Source: Margaritispora aquatica
Taxonomy: Eukaryota > Ascomycota > Leotiomycetes > Helotiales > Discinellaceae
DNA: 64,000 nucleotides
Direction: 5' to 3'
Assembly: GCA_007644065.1 (NCBI GenBank)
Contig: VJWN01000011.1
Span: 744,001-808,000, forward strand
This document shows, one piece after another, positions 46,972 through 57,538 of this stretch. The translations under genes and the position numbers were made by a program. Under the pieces are notes generated by a model. It had not been told where the DNA came from, did not search any database, and saw nothing but the letters and a program-made list of their open reading frames with translations. How positions within the stretch are numbered: the first letter of the stretch is position 1; the number at the start of each line of letters is the position of its first letter.

Positions 46972-48118
46972 ATGGCAGATCAAGCAGGATTAAACGAGCA
47001 GTTGACTGTCGCTCAACTTGCTACCAACTTTGAACTTTGGATAGCTAACAAGAAGCCGCACATTGTAGGCTTTAACCACTTCCGCAGGCAACATTTCTAC
47101 TACAGCATCTGAACAAATCTTAGATTCCAGTCTCTACTATGCTCAAGCAGAAGCATCCTCGGGCTACAGATTCTTCAACCGCCGCAGATGAAGATACTAT
47201 TGTAAGTGGGCAATTTCCAATATGGTTTCGCAGGATACTAATCTCCACTAGCGCAAACTCCGCGCTCTTCAGATACCCTCGGATAATAACCTGCTCAACG
47301 TTTTCGTTCCGCCACGCTTTACTCTCTTTCGCTAGTTGCCAGCAGAACTTCGCCTCCAGATCTGGAGAGGAGCTATCCCAGAGCCTCGTATCGTCTGCCT
47401 GCATAGTTTTACTCCTACAAGAGTGTCAGGGATCACGATGAGCCTTCTTATGACTTCTTATGAGGCTAGAAATGAGGTACTTCGTCATTACAATCTGCAA
47501 TACTCATTCCAACTGGCTGCAACACCGGAAATCAACCAACAATCTCTTTTCCTCAACCCAAAGCTTGACAGAATCCGGATCCCCTTGACGCATTCTACGG
47601 CGAATCATAGATTAGACAGACTGGAGCATTGGGTAGGACTTACTGTGTTCGAAAGACTAGAAAACATTGCTCTGGATCCTGGATATCTGCGATGGGCACG
47701 ACTAGGTCTACCGGACATTCAACCATCTCTGGAGGACCTTCCAAGATTCAAAGCCCTGAAAAATACCACCCTAGTCTTAAATCAAATCCAAAGGGGTGCT
47801 GGATATAAGTCTTGGTATATCTGGACAGACTATGAGAAATTCGAAGCTCTGAAGATACCATTTGCCAAGTGGCCAGAAACATTACCTCCGGTCGCCTCGG
47901 TCGGTGATTTGTTCTCGGAGGTTTTCTTAGAACAGATCAGACCGCGTCTTAACAAGCTCAATGCTGAATTTGAACGTCATCATTTGCGGTACCCAACTTT
48001 AAAGGCTGCAAGAATTCTTCTCGCTGGCTTTTTTCATCAGCTGGATGTGCTCTCCAAACGACATCCTGAATGGAAGGTTCCAGTTGTAGAGATCAAAGGG
48101 ATCAAAGTGCGTACTTGA
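46972..48118 (+). CDS. 2EXR-domain protein with an in-frame TAG at the domain border
   Basis: Fungal 2EXR family (F-box-like start, function unknown). Exon 1 is 46972-47064 and exon 2 is 47124-47201. A canonical 50-nt intron follows (GTAAGT donor at 47202, ATACTAATC branch, CACTAG acceptor ending at 47251). The next frame reads toward PPRFTLFR, hits TAG at 47333-47335 and then continues in frame with LPAELRLQIWRGAIPEPRIV. That is where family members read FTLF.KLPAELRLKIW, so the stop sits on a conserved position. If splicing instead used the TAG as 3' splice site (intron 47202-47335), the product is an uninterrupted 317-aa protein (46972-47064, 47124-47201, 47336-48118) that lacks the FTLF strand. 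The rest of the domain is intact: MTSYEARNEVLRHY, SLFLNPKLDRI and a C-terminal VVEIKGIKV. It may be a pseudogene or a gene rescued by splicing. Confidence 0.65.
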
Positions 48119-48618
48119 TCATCAGGTTGGACGCTGCTAGAGTTCTGTGGTATGGCTAAATTCTACAACTCTAGGAATGAGAACTCGTTGGATGATCAGT
48201 AGTATGGTATGGGCATTGACGTATGGTTGACATAGACTGGTGGCAGGTGTCTGAGCCAGGCCGCTAAGAGCTTTTTTCCTGATTACACAGACTAGATTCA
48301 ATGAAATACCAGCTTCACTTCCAACACCCAAGACCTTCGACCTTCTTCAATGAGATCGCGCTGTTTCTAGAGTTCCAGTTCCCAGTGTATGTGACAAATG
48401 ATAAGGCATGGTCTTCTATTGGGTTGTTGTGTGTGAATGCAGACCACAGAGTTGAAAACTCCACCTGGGCTGTGCTAAACCCCTGCCAAAGCCTCACGGG
48501 GCTGAATCACTTCCACAACTCACAGCTCAAAAGAGGCCGAAGCTTCATTCTTCAAAAATGCATCTAACATAGAAAATAAGATCATACCTAAAAACAAAAA
48601 AAAAAACTAGATCAAGAA
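48119..48618. other. Intergenic region with the second repeat copy
   Basis: 500 bases. Contains the direct repeat at 48221-48250 and a poly-A tract just before the DUF6594 start. Short frames near 48301-48567 are not convincing. Confidence 0.4.
48221..48250. repeat. 30-bp direct repeat, copy 2
   Basis: 29 of 30 bases match 46111-46140. It lies 102 bases after the 2EXR stop codon, so the two copies bound a 2.1-kb segment holding that gene. Confidence 0.9.
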
Positions 48619-49697
48619 ATGAACGGATACGAAAAGCTCGCGGGGTTAATGACCAAACATGCGGAGGTTGCGACATTCCAGCGCTTTGAGTTCCTCAACA
48701 CTCTCAATATACTGTTCCTCCAGGCTGAGCTGGTCCACCTCGAACATGACTTGAGAGATAGTATGCAAGAGGATCTTGATTCTATTAATGAGCCGGTACC
48801 CACTTTCCAGAATGACACCGATTCAATAGAACGGCAAGAAGAGGAATATATCGCACCTAATGGTGATCATGATGTCAAGATACCGTTGTCGAAAACGAAC
48901 ACCAAGTCTACCACAAGGTCTAGTACAAATGAGAGGCTCGAAGCAGGGAAGGATTGGTGGTATCTTAGCAGGTTAGAGAATAGCCAGACCTGGGAAATCA
49001 TGCTCAAAGCTCGAGAGAAGTTGAAAGAATACAGTAAACTTCTCTCCAAACCAAAAAATGGCAGCATAGGTAGCTAACAGTGTCCTAGATGAAGCCATAC
49101 TCAAGCAAAAACAAATGAAAGAGCAAAACTCACCAAATGCCTGTGATGTGAAGTTTCTTCGCCGCTGGTTCGGGGACCAGAACATGGGCGACCATCCATT
49201 AAACGGTCGGGACAGTCATGTGTGGGAGGCTCAACCCTCTCAACTCATCAGTCTCACGGCACGAAATGGCGAAGATCCTCTCGGGTCGTTGTTTCTGAGC
49301 AAAGTCTTCGTGTGGTGGCACAACTGCGTTGGACGAAGGATAAAGAAGCCCCTCGACGAGGAGGCTCAATACTTTGCTTATACAGACAAACATATTCTGC
49401 GTGTAGCAAATGTCTTTGGGTCTATCATATCCTCGTCACTTATTGTTGGGTCGATATTATCCCTCTATTTTGTGGAAAATATGCTCGTACGCTTAGGTAT
49501 TGTTGCCGCCTTCACGCAGATGTTTTCATTGGCGTTGATCTTGGTAACAAATGCTAGAAAGGTCGAGATATTTGCTGCGACCGCTGCGTAAGATCATCTT
49601 CTATCTTCTTGATTTAACACTGCTAATAGATTTGACCTACAGGTTTGTGGCGGTGTTGGTTGTTTTCGTGGGAAGCACCTACAATTCTCCACATTGA
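48619..49697 (+). CDS. DUF6594 membrane protein (322 aa)
   Basis: Member of the fungus-specific DUF6594 family, of unknown function, often with C-terminal membrane helices. Exons 48619-49033, 49089-49587 and 49643-49697. Family features: GYEKLAGLMTKHAEVATFQRFEFLN at the start, ILFLQAELVHLEHDLRD, and KEYNEAILKQ, which is formed only when the GTAAAC donor at 49034 is joined to 49089. In the middle region, HPLNGRDSHVW and a DEEAQYFAY-type segment precede three hydrophobic helices: about 240-262 (IISSSLIVGSILSLYFV), 266-286 (LGIVAAFTQMFSLALILV) and, partly in the last small exon, AATAAFVAVLVVFVG. The residues between 75 and 110 are polar low-complexity. The adjacent 2EXR gene and this one belong to families expanded in the same fungi. 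Confidence 0.82.
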
Positions 49698-50111
49698 TTG
49701 TACATTGAAGTTCAGGATGAAGATTGTAGGATGACTGCTGAGGATGGAAGTGAAATGTATATACAATTAGAAACCAGCATGGGAAATTACAGGTTCGAGA
49801 ATAATCATGTAAGAGTATCCCTCCACCTGTCATGATGGCAGTAGAAGGATTTAGCACTGCTGTTTATGTTGAAAGTACACGTTTTGTGTCAATCTGCTAC
49901 TTCTATTATATATTAAGAAGAAGTGGGCCGAAGAGAGAACGCAAGGTCTCCTAGTAAGATGTAGACTTGGCAGCGCGCTTGGAGAGTTAAAATCGCTGCC
50001 CTTGTCGAAAAGTGACGAGGAAGATAAAAGAGGTATTCTAGCGAAAGTCCTCGGCTCTTCATCATCTGCTCTATTGCTTCTCTCTCGGAGATCTTTCGTA
50101 CCTTCATTGCT
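49698..50111. other. Intergenic region between convergent genes
   Basis: About 410 bases of 3' flanks. No gene or repeat seen. Confidence 0.4.
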
Positions 50112-51699
50112 TTACCATCTCCTGCGCTTGCTTTCCTTCGCCTTCTCCTTCTCCCTCATCGCTTTCTCCTTCTCCCTCCTCGCTCTCTCCTTCCGCCGTT
50201 CCTCCTTCTCTTCTAGCTCGGCCTGGAATTGGGCTTCTCTGATTGCTGCGTCTTCCCTCTCCTCTACATACAGTCAGTAAAATGTATAAAATATAATTGC
50301 ACCAGGAGAACACCTACGTTGGGTCTGTTTCTTCGCCAGCAATCCAAGCACGGGTGCTCGTATTATGTTGAGTCGCTGACAATCATCTCCACCTAACAGC
50401 ACTTCAAACGGATACTCATTTGCAGCTACGAAAAAGGTAGCCTCACGAGAAACTCCCCCAGGACTTGCGAAGGAGAGAACTGTTTTTTGTGTCGCCGTCA
50501 TGAGTTGGCCGTTAAATGCTTGAAATTCAACAGGTCGTGACATACGATACAACCTAGCCCTAAGCTTTTCAACTAAGCGCTCCGAAACCCAATTCGAATC
50601 GCGGCATTGTGTGTCAAACTTCATTGTAGCATACGTTTCGACGTCATCTTGCCATATGAGTACAAACTTCTCATAGTTGTGCTTCGCCTGAGCACTCGTC
50701 AGCACTGGCTTCACTTAGATTACATTTTGCGGTACGCACCCTTTCTGTCTCTTGTGAAAGATACCTGATATCCAGTGGTCCATCAGTGTGGTTTGTATGA
50801 TATGTAGGTGGGGTTGGGGGAGAACAAGCCGCCCTAGCCACTTCAGCAGAGTAACGACTGTCAGAAGAGGCAATCGAATTTGTACGACTCGAAATGCTAA
50901 CTTCTGGTGACGGCTCCTGAAAATATGCTGCCTTATTGCTTCGCATGTGATGTTGGCCTCTGTTAAAATCGTTCCAGGACCCAGCCAACCTGTGATCATA
51001 CTCATAGCTCGCACTAGCATCCGCCATTGAATCTCTAGGCGAGCTAAATACAGGACCGCCATCACCAGTATCGGCAGGTTGTGTATTAAAATTTCTCCAA
51101 TTCGAGGTGCTATGTTGTGGGGAAGGTCTTGGGTAGTCGTATTGCTGACTGCTTGAGTAGTTGTCATTTCTAGATCTACCATCTACTGGACTCTGGCCTG
51201 GCCAATCTAGAATCCCTTGCTGGGTTTCCAAGTGCGCTGGATCAGGACGAGACGTCAATCCGCTGGGGTCATTTGGTCTCTCAACGCTCATGTAGTTTGG
51301 AGCAGAGTTGTTTCTCATCTGACGTCTTCGCGGACTTGTATATTTATCGACAGAGTTGAGGCTTGTAGTCTCCATATCAGGAGGCCTGTCGCCACGGTCG
51401 AGCCCATTGTATCGCAATGTCGAGTGGGGGACTGGATTTGAGTGTGTCCTGGAGATAGATATATTTGGGTCACTCTCTTCATATTCAGCCTGGGCTCCAT
51501 TAAATAATTGTTGTCGTGGGTTGAAAATGCGGTTTCGGTTTCCCGAGTCATTAGACGACAACGATGACAACCTTCCCGGTTCCCTTTCCCCTTCCCTTTG
51601 GCCTTGGTCTTGGCTTTCCCCAGTCTCGGCTGATTCCTCGTTAATTGCTGATATTATGGGGCGCTTTAGCTTACGACCCAAGTGACGGGTTGAACTCAT
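50112..51699 (-). CDS. Retropepsin-like domain protein (493 aa)
   Basis: Exons 51699-50740, 50687-50318 and 50263-50112. The N-terminal 310 residues are disordered (Ser, Asn, Arg, Pro, Gln-rich) with no fold seen. Exon 2 encodes a retroviral-type aspartic protease-like domain of about 110 residues: MKFDTQCRDSNWVSERLVEKL, a flap-like loop, EFQAFNGQ, a strand with AANEYPFEVLLGGDD, then a short tail. In retropepsins the catalytic motif is D-T/S-G; here it is DTQC, as I recall in other fungal relatives of this type, so activity is uncertain. The C-terminus (exon 3) is a single highly charged Glu/Lys/Arg helix ending in KESKRRRW, possibly nuclear. No reverse transcriptase, integrase or LTR is seen nearby. 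It may be a domesticated gag-protease-derived gene. Splice sites: GTGCGT/CTCAG and GTAGGT/TGTAG, both in phase. Confidence 0.7.
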
Positions 51700-52263
51700 G
51701 CTGATGGATCGTTACCAGTACCGTGCCGTGGAACGAGGACGGCGCGCGAGGTGAGGTGGGTTTGGACTAATACTCGTAGGTAAGGTAGTTAAGGGAGGTA
51801 CCTTAAGGTATGACCTCCAGTGCAGAGTGCTGCATCTCACATCCAGCTTCCACTGACTTGGTTGCACCCAAGACACCAAATGTTCAGCTCCAGGCGACCT
51901 TCCGATCACGGCCGGGGCTTCAATCAAAATAAGGATAAGGGTAAGGATAATGATAAGGTCGAGGGAGAACTTGGAATGGAGCAGACAGAGCAGAGCAACA
52001 AAGGACGAGTTTGAGGAGGCTGAGCGCCTGGGCCCGGAGAAATGAGGAGATGTGATGTGATGCGATGCACACCTGCAGCTCCATCGTTGAAAGGTGACTC
52101 GTCCTCCTATCCACAACAGTTCTTGAATGCGACATTAACATCAAAAGCCAGTGCCTGTTCTGTTCTCGAGCCTCACATGCATGCATTCGGACGTACGCCC
52201 CGCGCTGCACTGCAGGCTGTTCGGGGTCTCAATTGAGCGGGAAGTCCCCTTGTCAAGGCCAGC

Positions 52264-52327
52264 TGTCAAGTGTCAAATGTCAAGTCTCGAGTGTCGAGTG
52301 TCGCGTGTCGCGTGGGTGGGTGTCAGG
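52264..52327. repeat. 7-bp minisatellite
   Basis: Seven tandem units drift from TGTCAAG through TCTCGAG and TGTCGAG to TGTCGCG, then an interruption and a last TGTCAGG. The units change stepwise along the array. Confidence 0.75.
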
Positions 52328-52936
52328 TGAGGTTCGGTGAGCGTTTGAGGGAAGGGCTTCTCTCATCGGAGCAACGATCAGATATCGCAGTACAAGTGGT
52401 ATCTAGTATCTGCTGCCTCGATGTTTCTAGTCTGGAATCAAGGTGTTGCAAGCCTTAGTCCTACACAAGCATTCTTCGCAAGTGCCAGCATTGGAGCAGC
52501 TAGATAACCTATAACTTGCCGCGACAACATTTTCAGCGCCAATATACACAGTATGCACGAAGTGCACAGCCTCAAACCTCTACCCTCTGCCCTCCATTGT
52601 AAATGGAACATCTACCGATATCAATATTCAAGGGCGTCTCTGGCTTGGCCTACTGTCCACTCGGCAGCTCTCCTTATTTCCAGTTGTGGAGAGAGAAACG
52701 GCAAGAATATTTCGTTCTCCAGCCGTTCATCCCAAGTATATCTCCCATAAGGCTCCCCGTATACACTTCTCATACCATGTTTTCTCCTATTAATCCTCTT
52801 TGCTATCTCTTCTCTTTTGTACTACCTCCGCCATCTATCTTCCGCAAGTACTTTTAGTCAGATTCCTGGAAGTGAGATACTAAGGTAGTTCCCACATTAT
52901 TGCGCTGTTAATCTTGAACATCATCCAACTCGATAC

Positions 52937-52944
52937 ATATAAAT
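52937..52944 (+). promoter_or_regulatory. TATA box of the amino-acid permease gene
   Basis: TATAAATA located 111 bases before the permease ATG at 53048, with a normal spacing for a fungal promoter. Confidence 0.45.
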
Positions 52945-53047
52945 ATCAGGAACCGTTAGATCCTCCAGTCAGCTTGGCGAGGGGAAGTGAGAAAGCACAC
53001 TTACCTTCAACACTATCAGTCCGTTGGCTCGTGAAGCAGACATCGAG

Positions 53048-55086
53048 ATGATCTCACCTAGGACCAGTGTTATCGATGATCCGAGACGGCGTCCACGGCA
53101 AGGCTTGAGATTCCATCTCAAGGAGGGATTGCGTTCTGTGTATCACAGCTTCGACCCGCATCCGGAAAGCCTTAACCCCAATGCAGAACTCACATTGTCG
53201 TTAGAGAAGAGTCTAAAGGATTATCATAGTCAACTGATAGCTCTCGGCTCTGCCATCGGTACTGGACTCTTCATCGGTTCTGGAGCAGGCCTTGCTACCG
53301 CCGGTCCTATACCTCTTCTACTGGCGTTCTGTTTCGTTGGTTTCACACTGTGCCCGACTGTCTTTGCGTTGGGCGAGATGGCTACATTTCTGCCATACCC
53401 GGGCGCGTTTGGTATGCCCTTTGCGCTCCCTCTATATTTCTCGGCTGATGCTTAACCACAGTCACTCATTCAGCTATGTTTCTTGACGAGGCTTGGGGGG
53501 CTGCAATAGGCTGGAAGTGAGTCTAAATCTTACTATGTTAAATTAGTATATTGACAAATGTAGCTATGCAATTGGGTGGCTCATTACACTACCCCTTGAG
53601 TTGATCGCTGCCTCGATCACAATCCAATACTGGGGCAACCCTTTGGGGTCCCAAGACGCCTGGATTGCAATTTTCCTTGCCTCCATCAGCTTCATAAATA
53701 TATCAGGCGTGAAAGGATTTGCCGATGTAGAGGCTGGCCTTAGTATCATGAAAGTGGGTGCTATTATAGGTTTTATGTAAGTATCCTTTTTGAGGGTCTA
53801 GAGTAATCTATATTAATACTTACAATAGTATTACTGCTGTACTCATTGATACTGGTTTGGGTTTTGATGGTAAAGCTATCGGTGTTGCCAATTGGTATAA
53901 CCCAGGTGCAACCAATAATGGCTGGTGGGGTTTTTGCAGCGTCCTAATCACAGCCTCCTTCGCATATTCTGGAAGTGAGATGGTAGGTTTGACGGCTTCA
54001 GAGCAAGAGGATGTCAGGAGAGACATGCCAAAAGCAATCGCAAAAGTATTTTGGCGTATTGGTATTGTAGGTTATAGGTTCTTGTTTTGGACAGAAATCC
54101 ACACACAGAAGATTCTCATTCCATGAGTAAATATACTAACAGGTCTTTTGCAGTTCTACATATTGTCGATATTCCTCGTCGGGCTTTTGGTACCATTCAC
54201 AGATGTTCATTTGATAAAGAAAGCTCACGAAATGAGATCCATCCAGTCGCCCTTCGTAATCGCCCTAAGAAATGCAGGTATCAAGGTACTACCCGGTATC
54301 ATGAATAGTATCATCCTAATCACAGTTCTTTCTGTGGCCAACTCATCTGTTTATGGATCATCAAGAGTTATCAACGCTATGGCTCATGCCAATGTGGCCC
54401 CCAAGGTATTCAAATATGTAGATGCCAAGGGAAGACCACTTCGATGCTTTTATCTGGCTTTGGCTTTTGGCTGCTTGGCATTCCTAGCCCAGTTGAAAAA
54501 CGAAGTCACCGTATTTCTGTGGTTACTCGCTCTGTCGGGCCTCTCCTCGATCATATCATGGTTCTCAATCTGCGTCACACATATCAGATTCAGGGAAGCA
54601 CTTCGCATTCACAACATTGATCTCGCTGGACTGCCATTCCGCTCACCACTTGGCCTTATGGGCTCCTATCTGGGGATCTTTTGCACCGGCTTCATCATCC
54701 TGGTTCAATTCCTCACGGGTATATTTCCAGTAGGCTACGCAACAATGTCTGCAAGACTACGAGCAGAGTCATTCTTTGCCGCCTTCATGGCCTTCCCCAT
54801 CATCCTCGCTTCCTTCGCTATGTTCAAAATATTCAAAGGTATGAAGCTTGTGGGAGTCAGCTTCACACCCAAATATTGGCCCAAGTTCGACAATCCCCAT
54901 ATTATTCGTGGATCGGGCACCACGTGGGTCGATCTGAACACAATTGACTTTAGTGGCGATTCGTGGAGTTTGGACCATTGGCGAGCGAACGCAATCGAGA
55001 ATCCGGAGCTATTGACTAATGGTGAGCTCTGGTGGATGCCGGAGTCATGGAGAAAATCGTTCAAAAGTACCTATTTCCCTTGGTAG
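53048..55086 (+). CDS. Amino-acid permease, YAT/Gap1-like family (600 aa)
   Basis: Plasma-membrane proton-coupled amino-acid transporter. Five exons: 53048-53411, 53462-53516, 53564-53776, 53829-54066 and 54154-55086. Only this splicing gives the unbroken family sequence: IALGSAIGTGLFIGSG (first helix), PYPGAFVTHSAMFLDEAWGAAIGWNYAIGW, NPGATNNGWWGFCSVLITASFAYSGSEMVGL, the conserved AKVFWRIGIFYILSIFLVGLLVPFTD, SVANSSVYGSSRVINAMAHANVAPKVF, and HIRFREALR. Twelve hydrophobic helices are expected; N- and C-termini are cytosolic. Substrate cannot be decided; the sequence type is that of general, proline or dicarboxylic permeases. Two introns lie within membrane-helix codons. It diverges from the retropepsin-like gene. 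Confidence 0.92.
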
Positions 55087-55648
55087 AGGATACGACATTG
55101 GTCGTGGTATTGGGTGTTTTGGTCAAATGCTGGGGAACTGGATGGCATGGGATAGGATATAATCGTGTAATAAGGTTTCAGGGCATGGCGCAGGATTAAG
55201 ACAAGAGGGATTCTTACTCAAGGTAAATCATTGTTTATGAAACAAGTCCAAAGGAAAAGGGGTTGGTATTCCTACGGGAACTAGGGCCTGGATCGAAGAG
55301 TGCCTACGATACCTGTTATGAATAATGATGATTGATAATTACGGTATAATACGGGCTTTAAAATTGATGTATTAGATAGCTAGGCAGTATATTTGCGAGC
55401 TAGATAGTTAGCTTACTGTATAAAATATCGGGATTCGCTGGAACACGTGTTGTACTTGTTAAATAAAACCCTTTCTATTTTAAGGTATGGCAGTATCCCA
55501 TCAAGGCTTCCAGGTCCCCTTCCAGAAGCATGCTTTACCTGACCGCAAAATAACCTCGATATGTCCAGAGCCTCGGTTTGTAGTTGGTGATCTGAGTTGC
55601 TACAGGTCTTAGGTGGTGATTCCACATTCGCGGGAAAATAGTAGAACA
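55087..55648. other. AT-rich intergenic segment
   Basis: 3' flank of the permease. At about 55310-55440 the sequence is unusually rich in TpA and TAG steps, with an imperfect repeat of TAGATAG(C/T)TAG, resembling a mutated repeat relic. Confidence 0.4.
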
Positions 55649-56197
55649 ATGCAAAGCTTCAATCTCGGCCAGGTCCAGCAAAACGACTACCTACTGTTCC
55701 TCCGTCATCTAATACAACGCATATTACTTGAAGCCGTAGAAACCTTAGCACCCCTTCAAACCTGTGTAGAACATCATGTTTGTAGAAAAGAAAATGAGAC
55801 GTTAATCGCGAGGAGTTCTAAAAGTGAATTCCCAATAATTTCTCGCTTAGGGGTCGCCCTCCCTACATCATTTCTCGATCTGCAGACCAGCTCCACCAAA
55901 AACAATCCAACAATCATCAACAACATAAGCTTCGAAGATGTCATATTCAGGAGCCTTCAACGAAAGCATGCTTCCCGAGTACCAACAGAGAATTCTTCAA
56001 GAATTTTTAAACAAGCCAAGAATCCCCCATGTACGTCCTACATTCAAAATGTCTCGTCCGCGGATTTGAATCTCCCTCCATCTGCTAATCCTAAACGCAG
56101 AATCTCCTGGTTGCCAGTCGAGCCTCAGCGCAACAAGACTCTCAGAGCACTGGTATGGGCTATGAAAGGGAAGGAGACAGCAGGAAACCCCGGGTAG
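55649..56197 (+). CDS. Hypothetical protein (182 aa), uncertain
   Basis: A single open frame starting at ATG 55649 and ending just before the second 2EXR gene. No recognised family, signal peptide or membrane segment; polar, with a Leu-rich helical start (LLFLRHLIQRILLEAVETL). A GTAGGT donor overlaps its stop and a good acceptor lies before the 2EXR start (CGCACAG ending at 56259), but joining them would put the 2EXR exon out of frame, so the two are kept apart. It may be a real small gene, a leader exon or chance. Confidence 0.35.
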   Translation: MQSFNLGQVQQNDYLLFLRHLIQRILLEAVETLAPLQTCVEHHVCRKENETLIARSSKSEFPIISRLGVALPTSFLDLQTSSTKNNPTIINNISFEDVIFRSLQRKHASRVPTENSSRIFKQAKNPPCTSYIQNVSSADLNLPPSANPKRRISWLPVEPQRNKTLRALVWAMKGKETAGNPG

Positions 56198-56259
56198 GTT
56201 TCTCAGTGGCCAGGGACCAATCAACTATTTACATCAAGCTGACTTTTAATTCCGCACAG

Positions 56260-57236
56260 ATGGAGCATGAAAAGTTCAAGAAGCTCATCAAGTCTCTCTA
56301 TATCAGCGGCGAATATCACGGACGTAACTTCATGCCCTTCTCTAGATTGCCCACAGAACTGAGGGTGAAGATTGTACGATTTCACTTTCATTTTTCCTCT
56401 TCTCCCAAACTCAATTCATGGCAAACCGACAACGTCCACCATCCAGACACACCTTCGAGAAGTATGAGTTAAATACTGACTCAAAACAGTGGCGCCTTGC
56501 CCTCCCCAAAAGACGTCTCGTCAGCTTCCACCCGTACCTCGACTCCCTAGTTGGCACCACCATTGCCCTCCTCTCAGTGAACTACGAAGCCCGCGAAGAG
56601 ACCTTACGCAGATACAAGCTCCGGTGCTACACCCATGTCCGGGACACCACCAGCACGGGGACCCTCTTTTTAGATCCCCGCACCGACATCGTCCAGTTGC
56701 AATATTTCGCCAACCAACTGACCATCGAAATCGACCAGCTGGGCACACGAACGGGCAGCAGGGGCCTCAGCACTATTCAACAGGTGGTCATTGACGCTGC
56801 GCTGGTGGCGTGGAGTCATGACCCCATTACGTGCAGCGATCGGAGTTCTCTCGAAGGCCTGCAACATCTAACGGCGCTGAAGAACATCGTCTTTGTATTT
56901 GATGGCGTCATCACGGACGATGGTCGGACAGAATTGACATCGTATCTCAGGACCGAGTTTGAGTTCTTCAGAACGGTCAGACGTGGGTTCTTTGTAAGCC
57001 GTGAGTCGATTTCGTTTGAAATCCCAGGCAAGCTGCTCACGGAGAGATGCTTGAATAACTTGAATCTCGCTAATCGGACGATATTTGGACGGCCCTTGCC
57101 AGTGCAATACAGAAAGGTCGTGCGGGCGTTGGTGATTTGTGATAAGTTTTTTCTCAAGGTGTTTGAGCTTGCTGACAAGTACCCAAGTTGGAACTTGCCG
57201 GATATTCATATTAAGGGCCTGCAGGTTTATGCTTGA
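56260..57236 (+). CDS. 2EXR-domain protein (286 aa)
   Basis: Second member of the 2EXR family. Exons 56260-56373 and 56490-57236, joined in phase 0 (GTACGA donor, ACTGACT branch, AACAG acceptor). The junction rebuilds FSRLPTELRVKIWRLALPK, the start of the domain, intact here and interrupted by TAG in the gene at 47 kb. Further family features: LLSVNYEAREETLRRYKLR, GTLFLDPRTDIVQL, and an ALKNIVFVFD strand; it ends DIHIKGLQVYA, comparable to the VEIKGIKV end of the other copy. The first 25 residues are only moderately conserved and an additional upstream exon is possible. Confidence 0.8.
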
Positions 57237-57538
57237 CTGCTTAAAGATAGTGAGGATTGGTGATTGGTGACTGCTTTACTGCATTCATTTAACGGCAAAT
57301 TATTTGGAGACTGGGTTCAATGTTGTTTGATTACTTTTAGGCAAATAGTCTGACCTTACTTTTTAAACCCCGATTGAAATATGCAACTCTACTTTATTGT
57401 TCACAGATGACGTCTCCTCAAACAACCATGCAGATCCCACGCCCTTTACCTGTCTATTTTGCACGTCCTTTCTGACATCTCCCCAGCAAGTGTCCCATTT
57501 ATTGCTCACCTGTCTCGAAATTGCCCATCACTGACCAA
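57237..57538. other. Short region between convergent genes
   Basis: 302 bases of 3' flank on each side. Nothing recognised. Confidence 0.4.

Larger units (their letters stand above)
51700..53047. other. Divergent intergenic region, 1.35 kb
   Basis: Between the retropepsin-like gene and the permease. Contains two TAAGGTAGTT copies (51781 and 52881), a 7-bp minisatellite at 52264-52327 and a TATA box at 52937. No gene seen. Confidence 0.5.

Noticed and set aside
46972..47112. 46-codon ORF at 46972 as a complete small gene
   Set aside because: It is the first exon of the 2EXR model, read through a GTAGGC donor at 47065; splicing continues the frame.
55649..56373. Joining the hypothetical frame to the second 2EXR gene as one gene
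   Set aside because: Donor GTAGGT at the stop and acceptor at 56259 look good, but the phase is wrong and would break the 2EXR domain.
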